From Oscillospiraceae bacterium (GTDB lineage: Bacteria > Bacillota > Clostridia > Oscillospirales > Acutalibacteraceae): a stretch of 40,829 bases of DNA. Position numbers and translations under genes: made by a program. The notes under the pieces were generated by a model, which made no database searches, was not told the origin of the DNA, and saw nothing but the letters and a program-made list of their open reading frames with translations. The DNA is taken from assembly GCA_022508805.1 (NCBI GenBank), contig JAFLUM010000017.1:1-40829 (forward strand), given 5' to 3'. Of the stretch, positions 1-7,000 are shown piece after piece. Every line of letters starts with the position of its first letter. Within the stretch, counting starts at the first letter, position 1.

Positions 1-55
1 GAACTCGTGTTACCGCCGTGAAAGGGCGGTGTCTTGACCGCTTGACCACCGGGCC
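1..55 (-). tRNA. tRNA-Glu (anticodon UUC), 3' part cut by window edge
   Basis: Read on the minus strand the gene starts GGCCCGGTGG at base 55. It shows a D-arm and an anticodon stem CCGCC/GGCGG closing a CTTTCAC loop with anticodon TTC, which reads glutamate codons. The T-arm begins (GAGTTC) and runs off the window start, so the acceptor 3' strand is missing. It lies about 30 bp downstream of tRNA-Met in the same direction and is probably co-transcribed from the promoter at 190-218. Confidence 0.9.
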
Positions 56-60
56 GTATG

Positions 61-86
61 AAGAACGGAATGCTCCGTTCTTTTTT
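61..86. other. Hairpin between the two tRNA genes
   Basis: A perfect 9-bp inverted repeat, AAGAACGGA then ATGC then TCCGTTCTT, fills the spacer between tRNA-Met and tRNA-Glu. The T-run follows it on the plus strand, so as a terminator it would stop antisense transcription. On the tRNA (minus) strand it would form a stem between the two precursors and could assist tRNA processing. The role is inference. Confidence 0.5.
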
Positions 87-162
87 GGTAGCGGCAACGG
101 GACTTGAACCTGTGACCTTCCGGGTATGAACCGGACGCTCTAGCCAACTAAGCTATGCCGCC
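86..162 (-). tRNA. tRNA-Met (anticodon CAU, elongator type)
   Basis: A complete 77-nt cloverleaf on the minus strand with encoded CCA at 86-88. The anticodon stem TCCGG/CCGGA closes a TTCATAC loop, giving anticodon CAT. The acceptor starts GGCGGCA and pairs fully with TGCCGC, including the first base pair. Initiator tRNA normally has an unpaired first base, so elongator Met is preferred; tRNA-Ile2 with a modified CAU cannot be excluded from sequence alone. The promoter at 190-218 is directly upstream. Confidence 0.9.
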
Positions 163-189
163 ATATGCCGTCAAAAAGACGGCTTGATT

Positions 190-218
190 ATTATAATATA
201 ACTGTTTTTATTTGTCAA
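190..218 (-). promoter_or_regulatory. Consensus sigma-A promoter for the tRNA genes
   Basis: On the minus strand there is TTGACA (213-218), a 17-bp spacer, and TATAAT (190-195): both hexamers perfect at ideal spacing, as expected for a strongly expressed stable RNA unit. tRNA-Met begins about 28 bp downstream. Confidence 0.88.
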
Positions 219-249
219 CAATTTTATTAAATATTTTTACGTTACTTTT

Positions 250-284
250 AAAAAACGGAAGAGGCGCCGACTTTTTGGCGTCTC
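250..284 (-). terminator. Probable terminator of the 589-residue membrane protein gene
   Basis: GAGGCGCC (261-268) pairs with GGCGTCTC (277-284) around an 8-nt loop, with one G-U pair. On the minus strand it is followed by TTCCGTTTTTT. It lies 27 bp past the stop codon of the upstream minus-strand gene. The T-tract starts a few bases away from the stem, so efficiency is uncertain. Confidence 0.55.
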
Positions 285-310
285 TCCCTCATTTTTTTAA
301 TAACTTAACT

Positions 311-2080
311 TTATTTTACGGAATCCACGGGGATAATGTCACCGCTTGCATCCTTTGCGACCGTAAATGTTACTGAGTCACCCACGTTGAGGATAACTAT
401 CTTTTCCGCCTGGCCGACGGCGACTTTATAATAAGATGCGCTTTCGTCAAGTCTTATATAGAAATATGTCTCGCCGCCCGTTATGACACTGCGGATCTCA
501 GCTACCGTACCGCTTACATCGACGGTTTCCTTGGTGTTTTCCGTATCGCCGTTATTCTCATCACCCATTGAGTCCATATCGATTTCAACGCTTACGCCGC
601 TCTTGTCAAGCTCAGAGGCGTAATTTTCCATACACTCGGTAAGATTTGAGCCTACGCCAACCACCGTTGACTGCTTAACGTTTACCATAGCGTACATCTT
701 AACAAGCTGGCTGGCATCCTTAAGTGCCATAAAGTAGGTAGGCTCACCGCTGACGTTTAAAAGAAGCGGGAATGTGGCAGTATAGCTGTACTGCTGAACC
801 TTACCCTGTGCAGAGGTACGGGCGGTATTTTCCAACGCGCCGGACACCTGATAATATTTTGCTTCTTTCGTTCTCTGATTTATAAGGACAAATCCGATTA
901 TGGACTGGTCGGAGCTAATGGAAGTAACGCCCGTATACATATATACGTCGTCGTTAAGGGCAAGGTAATTATAACCGTCACTTGTTATTTTGACATCGGT
1001 CTGACCGATAAGAGAGTTTATAAATCCGTTGACATATTTGCCGTAATAATTGTACTGCTGATTAAGAATACTTGCGGAATATACCTGATCGAGCCACTGG
1101 TATTCGGAGTCGGTCACGAATTTGTCGGTTTTAAGCTTTGTTTTGCCGTCAAGGCTTGTGGAAATAAGCGTCATATCGCCCGTTACCGCGTCAACGAGTA
1201 CAGCACCTGCAACATCGGTTCCGCCGAAAAGCCCTATGGTCTTATCAAGCACGGGAACCACCCAATAGGGATTACCGTCGTCGTCGATCTCAAAGGACGG
1301 ATAATCAAGCATAAGCGTGGGGTAGCTGAAACGCACATGACGGATAAGATATTCGTTAAAATGCTCTGCCGGAGAATATTTTATGGGATTCTCCAGGCGG
1401 ACTGCCTCCGCTTTTTGCGTGGTCATATCAATAATGATATAAGCAGGTATTCCGTTTTTAGTATTCTTTAACCACTTGAATATATCACCGTAAGCAAGTG
1501 ACTGAACGCGAACGGGAGTACCCTTATAATTTATTTGTGTAGAAAAATCGGAAACTATAAATTGTGAAACGTAGTCGGAAAGCTCGCCCAGTGCTCTTGT
1601 GGCTATCATATTGGACGAGTCCTTGTCAAGACGCGGAACGCTGGAAAAGTCGATCTCCGCAACATCCTCAGCGAAATTGCCGTTCTCAACCTTGATTATC
1701 TCGTGATACGCCTTTGCACGGAAGATAACGGCGCCTGTAAGGTATCCTATACCGATGACGACCGCCAATACAAGCAGGAGTATGACCGGAATTTTAACCT
1801 TGTTTTTAGCATATTCCATATATTCGGGACGGAAATATGCCTTTGAAACAAGACCGAACGTACCTATAAAAGCTATAATAACTACAGCAATGTAAAGATA
1901 AAGCTCTATTGCCTTGAAATTAAGTGCGGGAAGCATAAAGTAATAAGCTGCCGCCGCAATGATGACGGTAACGACAAGGCTTATTATAACTCTTTTTGCC
2001 GTAGTGCCTTTAGGTTCGACGACAGTGGTCTTTGAGTTCTTTTTGCCCTTTCCTGAGAAATCAACATTTATGGGTTCCAT
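311..2080 (-). CDS. Multi-pass membrane protein of unknown function (589 aa)
   Basis: I do not recognise the family. The first 30 residues are a basic cytosolic tail. Three strongly hydrophobic segments follow at about residues 31-50, 58-80 and 95-117. A large, probably extracellular domain of about 460 residues comes next, rich in aromatic residues and in polar beta-type sequence. Near residue 500 is an acidic, Asn-rich linker, then a final 75-residue segment that looks like a small OB- or SH3-like beta domain (begins VDVSGTVAEIRSVI). The gene appears monocistronic: its own promoter candidate is at 2120-2149 and a terminator follows it. No catalytic motif is visible. A role at the cell envelope is inference from topology only. 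Confidence 0.75.
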   Translation of the reverse strand: MEPINVDFSGKGKKNSKTTVVEPKGTTAKRVIISLVVTVIIAAAAYYFMLPALNFKAIELYLYIAVVIIAFIGTFGLVSKAYFRPEYMEYAKNKVKIPVILLLVLAVVIGIGYLTGAVIFRAKAYHEIIKVENGNFAEDVAEIDFSSVPRLDKDSSNMIATRALGELSDYVSQFIVSDFSTQINYKGTPVRVQSLAYGDIFKWLKNTKNGIPAYIIIDMTTQKAEAVRLENPIKYSPAEHFNEYLIRHVRFSYPTLMLDYPSFEIDDDGNPYWVVPVLDKTIGLFGGTDVAGAVLVDAVTGDMTLISTSLDGKTKLKTDKFVTDSEYQWLDQVYSASILNQQYNYYGKYVNGFINSLIGQTDVKITSDGYNYLALNDDVYMYTGVTSISSDQSIIGFVLINQRTKEAKYYQVSGALENTARTSAQGKVQQYSYTATFPLLLNVSGEPTYFMALKDASQLVKMYAMVNVKQSTVVGVGSNLTECMENYASELDKSGVSVEIDMDSMGDENNGDTENTKETVDVSGTVAEIRSVITGGETYFYIRLDESASYYKVAVGQAEKIVILNVGDSVTFTVAKDASGDIIPVDSVK

Positions 2081-2119
2081 AAAATATACCTCATTTCCAA
2101 ATTTCCAAATGTTGTAAAT

Positions 2120-2149
2120 AGTATATCATATATCCGGATGAAAATACAA
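2120..2149 (-). promoter_or_regulatory. Candidate promoter of the membrane protein gene
   Basis: On the minus strand TTGTAT (2144-2149) and TATACT (2120-2125) are separated by 18 bp, about 40 bp before the ATG. The -35 is weak. A short direct repeat ATTTCCAA lies between the -10 and the start codon at 2093-2108. Confidence 0.45.
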
Positions 2150-2151
2150 GT

Positions 2152-2186
2152 AAATATATAAAAATAGGGGCTAATTTTCAAGCCCC
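2152..2186 (-). terminator. Terminator of the XRE-nth operon
   Basis: GGGGCT (2167-2172) and AGCCCC (2181-2186) form a stem with an 8-nt loop. On the minus strand it is followed immediately by TATTTTTATATATTT. It lies just beyond the nth stop codon. Confidence 0.75.
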
Positions 2187-2194
2187 ATAAAAAT

Positions 2195-2821
2195 TTACAA
2201 TATTTTTTTGCAATATTCTGCCGCGGAGCACCGCTCACAATCGGCTTTTCGTGCTGCGCACACCGCTCTGCCGTGCAAAACACACCTGTGGCAGAAATCG
2301 TTGCTCTCCTCAGGCGGTAAAATTTTCTTAAGCTCAAATTCCACCTTTTTGGGGTCTTTTGTATCCACAAGTCCCATTCTGTTGGAAAGGCGTATCAGAT
2401 GAGTATCAGCCACCACGGCAGGCTTGCCGTAAACGTCGCCCACTATTAAGTTGGCAGTCTTTCTGCCCACGCCCTGCAGGGTGGTAAGCTCCTCAACGGT
2501 GTCTGGCACTCTGCCGCCGAAACGGTCGCGTACTCCCCTCGCCATTTCGATTATGTCCCTTGCCTTGCCGTGATAAAAACCGCAGGAATGGATGATCTCC
2601 TCAATATCCTTTACGTCGGCGTTACAGTAATCATCCAGTGTTTTATACCGTGCAAACAGTGTGGGAGTAACAAGATTTACGCGTGCGTCGGTACACTGTG
2701 CCGAAAGGCGTGTTGCAACGAGCAGTTCAAAGGGATTTTGAGACTCCAGAGAACAAACCGCATCGGGATATTCTTTTTTCAACGCCTCAACAAGCAGTCT
2801 TGCACGCTCTTTCTTTGTCAT
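2195..2821 (-). CDS. nth: Endonuclease III (DNA glycosylase/AP lyase)
   Basis: Base-excision-repair enzyme that removes oxidised pyrimidines and nicks the abasic site. At 208 aa it has the usual family length. The helix-hairpin-helix is LQGVGRKTAN with catalytic Lys121, followed by the GPD-type loop VADTH with catalytic Asp139. The C-terminus carries the [4Fe-4S] signature Cys188-x6-Cys195-x2-Cys198-x5-Cys204, matching the Escherichia coli enzyme spacing. It is the second gene of a two-gene operon: its ATG begins only 3 bp after the stop of the small XRE regulator, and a terminator follows. Pairing nth with a small regulator may mean local control, but no operator is proved. Confidence 0.95.
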   Translation of the reverse strand: MTKKERARLLVEALKKEYPDAVCSLESQNPFELLVATRLSAQCTDARVNLVTPTLFARYKTLDDYCNADVKDIEEIIHSCGFYHGKARDIIEMARGVRDRFGGRVPDTVEELTTLQGVGRKTANLIVGDVYGKPAVVADTHLIRLSNRMGLVDTKDPKKVEFELKKILPPEESNDFCHRCVLHGRAVCAARKADCERCSAAEYCKKIL

Positions 2822-2824
2822 AGC

Positions 2825-3049
2825 TTACTCCGGATAGTTCATATTTTTCGGCAGTCCCAAAAGATAATCTGCCGAGACGTTAAAATACTTGCACAGCGCC
2901 ACTATGTCGCCCAAAGACGGCTCGGTAGTGCCTGTTTCCATAAAGGAAACCTTGCGCTGAGTTATGCCGAGGGCGTTTGCGAGATCCTTTTGCGTTATGG
3001 TCGGGATTTTTTCGCATCTCAACATTTTTAACCGTTCACTGAAAGTCAT
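2825..3049 (-). CDS. Small XRE-family HTH regulator (74 aa)
   Basis: A single Cro/C1-type helix-turn-helix covers almost the whole protein (about residues 5-65). The pattern is TQKDLANALGITQRKVSFMETG, split here as TQKDLANALGI and TQRKVSFMETG, followed by SLGDIVALCKYFNVSADYLLG, typical of single-domain XRE proteins. There is no ligand or dimerisation domain beyond the core. It precedes nth with a 3-bp gap, so the two are translated from one message. The start is supported by AAGGTGAT about 8 bp upstream. The target is unknown; autoregulation is the usual expectation for such proteins. Confidence 0.85.
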   Translation of the reverse strand: MTFSERLKMLRCEKIPTITQKDLANALGITQRKVSFMETGTTEPSLGDIVALCKYFNVSADYLLGLPKNMNYPE

Positions 3050-3073
3050 AATTTATCACCTTAACAGCTATTT

Positions 3074-3101
3074 ATAATAGCATAAATCAACGCCCAGTTA
3101 A
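3074..3101 (-). promoter_or_regulatory. Candidate promoter of the XRE-nth operon
   Basis: On the minus strand TTAACT (3096-3101), a 16-bp spacer and TATTAT (3074-3079) lie about 25 bp before the XRE start codon. Agreement with consensus is moderate. Confidence 0.45.
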
Positions 3102-3141
3102 AGCGGCAGAACAAAAATAACTATACAAAAATTTTTAAGAT

Positions 3142-3172
3142 TTTTTGTGAGGTTTTACAAAGATTTTCGACA
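3142..3172 (+). promoter_or_regulatory. Candidate ECF-type promoter motif, copy 1
   Basis: TTTTTGTGAGGTTTT at 3142-3156 matches 14 of 15 bases of a motif upstream of the ECF sigma gene (10003-10017, minus strand). It is followed 11 bp later by CGACAG, a plausible ECF -10 type element. It would drive the flavin-reductase-like gene with a leader of about 125 nt. This is inference from two copies only. Confidence 0.35.
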
Positions 3173-3176
3173 GTGT

Positions 3177-3203
3177 GTGCATAGTCAAAATTTAACTATG
3201 CAC
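3177..3203. promoter_or_regulatory. Inverted repeat, possible operator
   Basis: A perfect 9-bp inverted repeat GTGCATAGT / ACTATGCAC with a 9-nt AT-rich spacer lies between the divergent XRE-nth operon and the flavin-reductase-like gene. The arms are 18 bp centre to centre, which suits a dimeric regulator. There is no T-run on either side, so a terminator is unlikely. Confidence 0.5.
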
Positions 3204-3254
3204 TGTTTGCGCTTGATTTTGAGCCGTTTTTTGAGGTCAAATTGCGGCTTCCGG

Positions 3255-3299
3255 TTGTATTTTGCAAAACTTGGATATATAATATGTTATAAGGAGGGA
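3255..3299 (+). promoter_or_regulatory. Promoter and RBS of the flavin-reductase-like gene
   Basis: TTGTAT (3255-3260), a 17-bp spacer and a perfect TATAAT (3278-3283) are followed by the ribosome binding site AAGGAGGGA (3291-3299) ahead of the ATG at 3305. The spacing leaves almost no untranslated leader, which makes the -10 call somewhat uncertain. Confidence 0.5.
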
Positions 3300-3304
3300 C
3301 TGCA

Positions 3305-3805
3305 ATGTTCAAAGAGATAAATATAAAAGAGCTGAACGGAAATTTTGTTAAAATGATAAGCGAGGACTGGGCACTGCTCACCGCAGGTAACAGTAATTGC
3401 TTTAATACCATGACCGTGAGCTGGGGCGGAATCGGTGAGCTTTGGGGCAAAGATGTAGGCTTTGTGTTCGTCCGTCCGCAGAGATACACATACAGATTTA
3501 TGGAAAAACACGAACGGTTTACCCTCGCGTTTTTCGGCGGCGAATGCAAAAAGGAGCTCTCTATATGCGGCTCAAAATCCGGCAGAGATATTGATAAAAT
3601 TGCCGAAACGGGACTTAAACCGATATCCCTTGACGGCGCGGTCGGCTTTGAGCAGGCAAAAGTCGTGATAGTTATGAAAAAAATTGCCTATCAGGACATA
3701 AACCCGAAAGGCTTTCTTGACCCGTCAATTACAGAAATCTACAAAACAAATGATTTTCACCGTGCTTATGTTGGTGAGATCGAAAAGGTGTATATTGCTG
3801 AATAA
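3305..3805 (+). CDS. Flavin reductase-like FMN-binding protein
   Basis: 166 residues with the split-barrel flavin reductase pattern. The N-terminal strand ends in WALLTAGN; the FMN-phosphate region is NCFNTMTVSWGGIGELWGK. Then come FVRPQRYTYRFMEKHERFTLAFF, the usual R-P-x-R-x-T/Y segment, and a central stretch CGSKSGRDIDKIAETGL. Family members use FMN as prosthetic group or substrate with NAD(P)H; the specific partner is unknown. A strong AAGGAGGGA ribosome binding site fixes the start, and a clear terminator follows at once, so it is a single-gene unit. It is divergent from the XRE-nth operon across a 255-bp spacer with operator-like features. Confidence 0.85.
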   Translation: MFKEINIKELNGNFVKMISEDWALLTAGNSNCFNTMTVSWGGIGELWGKDVGFVFVRPQRYTYRFMEKHERFTLAFFGGECKKELSICGSKSGRDIDKIAETGLKPISLDGAVGFEQAKVVIVMKKIAYQDINPKGFLDPSITEIYKTNDFHRAYVGEIEKVYIAE

Positions 3806-3823
3806 GGCTTCTTAAAATGAGTT

Positions 3824-3850
3824 ATCCCCTCTTTGCAGAGGGGATTTTTT
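3824..3850 (+). terminator. Terminator of the flavin-reductase-like gene
   Basis: ATCCCCTC (3824-3831) pairs with GAGGGGAT (3838-3845) around a 6-nt loop, followed by TTTTTT, about 18 bp after the stop codon. Confidence 0.88.
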
Positions 3851-3866
3851 GTCGGTGTATTCTTTT

Positions 3867-4080
3867 ACTCCCTCAGTCAAAGCCTACGCCTTGCTCCCTC
3901 TTGGATGGAGGGAATCGAGTTTCACTGTTGATTTATAGTAGTAGGGGCGGGTGCCCACACCCGCCCGTGAGTTACTGAAAAAATTTAATCGTGTTGCGGG
4001 ACGATGAGGGCATCGTCCCCTACAACTACCCCTCAGTCTCGCCTGCGGCGGGCCAGCTCCCCTGACAAGGGGAGCCGGTT
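3867..4080. repeat. Composite palindromic intergenic repeat
   Basis: A mosaic of GC-rich inverted repeats: CTCCCTCAGTCAAAGC with a matching GATGGAG (3867-3910); GGGCGGGTG / CACCCGCCC (3945-3953 with 3958-3966); GGGACGATG / CATCGTCCC (3998-4006 with 4011-4019); and AGCTCCCC / GGGGAGCC near 4053-4075. The first module recurs at 10040-10089. No coding potential is seen. It fills the gap between the plus-strand flavin reductase gene and the convergent LRR gene. Confidence 0.7.
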
Positions 4081-4091
4081 TAGAATTAAAC

Positions 4092-7000
4092 TTAAGCGAT
4101 GTCGTTTACGGCGTCTTTTATGCGTTCGATAAAGGTTTTTTTGCCGTGTTTTTTGCGCCATTTATCAGACAAAATATTGAGCGCTATAAGCAGCGGGACC
4201 GTGAGGCCGATCCAAAGGATATTTTCAACCGTTTCGTTTTCGGAGTCGGTATTGGGAATGGACGGAGAGTCAACTGCATTTTGCTGTGAATTGTCTGTCT
4301 GTGTACCGTCCTGTTGCTCGGAAGAGCTCGGTTTGTTCTGATTGTCCGTGCTGTTTTGATTTTCGTCTTTTTGGGCAGTATCATTATCATTTTTATTGCC
4401 GTTGTCGGGTTTGGGATCAGCGGGTTCTTGTTTGTCTTTATCATCCTGACTGTCATCGGGTGCAGGAGTCGGATCTTTGTCTTGCTTGTTATCGTTATCG
4501 TCGCCCTTATTCTCCTCTTTGGGCGCATAAATCTCAAATTCCATATTGACCGTGCCGATGTAATTACCGATGCCCTCAACAGTGAGATACGCCGTGCCGA
4601 CCTCAATATTATTGTGATAGGTTACCGTGTATTCAGTGCCGATTTCAAGAAGCTTGCCGTTTTTATACACAGTGACCTGCGGCTCAATAGCCTCACCGTT
4701 GTACTGAGTGTTGCCGCTGACAAAAACATCTTCTGCGCCTACCTTGCAGGGCAAAATGGTGAAATTGTATGAGCGTTCCCCCTCAAAACGACCCATGCCG
4801 CAAATGGTAACGGTCGCTGTGCCTGCGTTGATGTTATTTTCAAGGCGTACCGTGTAATCAACACCCTCAGTGAGAAGCTCAGTACCGAAATACACTTCCA
4901 TTTCGGGTTTCAAAGGGGTGCCGTCATATGTAGCGGTCATTTGAGTTTCGGAGAATACAGTAAAGGAGTATACACTGTTTTTGTAAATGTTAAAGAATTT
5001 CTCCGTAACTCCGCTGTAATTCCCGATTCCTCGGATGATCACCGATGCCGTTCCGTTTTCAATATTGTTTTTATATTCAACCGTGTAATCAACATTTTCG
5101 GTAAGCGTTTTTCCGTCAACGGTGACAGTTACTTGGGGTTGAATTGCCTGACCTGTGTATTCTTGGTCGGCGATTTCGGAAACGACCGCATTTTCAATGC
5201 TTTTGCCGAAAATTCTGAATTTTACAAGCTGTGTTCCGCAGAAATTGCCTTTACCGTAAATTACGGCAGTGCCGAAGCCTGCATTTACGTTTTCAAAATA
5301 CCTTACCTCATAATCTTCGCCGTAAATGAGTGTGAAGCCGTTCCAAGTAAGCGTTGGTATGGGACAAATTTCAGAGCCTGTGTAAACGCAGTCGGGAATC
5401 TTATCTGCGGCAGCCTCGGCGATATCACGGCGGACAATGTTGTAATAGCAGTCTATTGAACCTGTGTAGTTGCCTCTGCCGTTTATTGTAAAGAACATTG
5501 TTCCCGTATCTGTTCCGCTTGAATACTTAATTGAGTAATCAACGCCCTCGACAAGGATTTTACCGTCAAGCCTTACCACAACGGCAGGTCTTATATCTTC
5601 GCCCGTATACTCATTATCTACCACATATTCAACCTCGGCTGAAGTAATATCGCGGCGTGTAATTGTGAATACACGGCGAGCGTCAGGCAGACCGTCGAAG
5701 TCGCCTATAAAGTGAACGGTTACCGTAGCGGTTCCCACTTTAAGATTATTTTCAAAGGTCAGTGTGTAATCTCTGTTTTGCACAAGTGTCATACCGCTTA
5801 TGCTTACAATTATGCTCGGTTCAATTTTGCTGCCTGTGTATTCGTATTTATCATTTTGGAATCCCACGCTGATAGCAATAATGGGAATATTGTTTTTAAC
5901 CGCATAATTGTAAGCATCGGAGTTTTCATCACAGTAGAACGAAAGATTCGGGCAGTTCTCGAATGCCTTACTGCCGAAAGTGCATTTTGTGTTGTCGAAC
6001 TGTGCAAGGGTGAGACCGTTACAGTCTTTAAATGCACTTTCACCTATTTTGCTTACTCCGTACAGCTTTATATTCTTAAGAGATACGCAACCTGAAAATG
6101 CAGACTCGCCTATATTCTTTAACCCGTCTATGCTCTGAAGAGAAATACAGTTTAAAAATGCACCTTCAAAAACTCTTGCATTGTTAAGGGTTACATCTTG
6201 AAGATTTGAACATCCCTTAAAAGCATACTTGCCAACATAACGTAGCGGCATATCAAGTTTTTCCAATGAGGTACATCCGTAAAAGCAGTACTCATCAATC
6301 TGTATGCAATTAGGTGCATAAACATTTACAAGAGAGGTACATCCGCAAAAACAGCTATCGGGAAGGTACTCCACAAGCGGCATATTTACACTTTCGAGCG
6401 CGGTGCAACGATAAAACACATAATCCCCAGCCCAATCACTTGTTTCACCCGTCCACAGCGGAAGATTTACTGTTTTAAGTGATTTGCATTCCTCGAATGC
6501 GTAGCCAGCCAGATCCGTGCAGGAAGGTAAGTCTATTTCAATAAGGTTTTGACAGTATGAAAAACCACCACGCATTACTCTTTCGGTTTCGCTGAGATCA
6601 ATGTCCTTTATGGCACTGGATGTGAACATAAAAAAGCCTACCGTTTTCATTCCGCCTTTTGGGAAAGTCACTTTTTCAACAGAAGAGTCATAAAAACTGC
6701 TGTCAAGTAAATTATACATTCTTAAGTCTTTGCTGTTATCTTCAAATTCGGGAAAAACAACCGGCTTTGTGAAATTTACTTCCTTTAAATGTCGGGTTCC
6801 TGCAAATGCCATCTCGCCTAATGTAAAGTCCTTATTGACACCGGCAAGAGCCTTTTGGGTTGAATAATACTCACCTTTTTTCGCCCTGGGGTAGCAAAGA
6901 AGTATATACACGTCGCCCTCGTCAAGATAAAGCACGTTATCAACTGAGCGGTAATAGGGATTATCTGGAGAAACCTCTATTTTCTCTAAACTGCTTAAAT

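Noticed and set aside
2068-2370. 100-codon minus-strand frame bridging nth and the membrane protein gene
   Set aside because: It overlaps two well-supported genes and their terminator and promoter, and its sequence has no protein-like pattern.
3867-4080. CRISPR array
   Set aside because: The repeats are palindromic modules of differing sequence, not regularly spaced identical direct repeats, and no cas gene is in the window.
4092-4400. LPXTG sortase anchor in the LRR surface protein
   Set aside because: There is no LPXTG-like motif before the C-terminal helix, only a membrane segment and basic tail.
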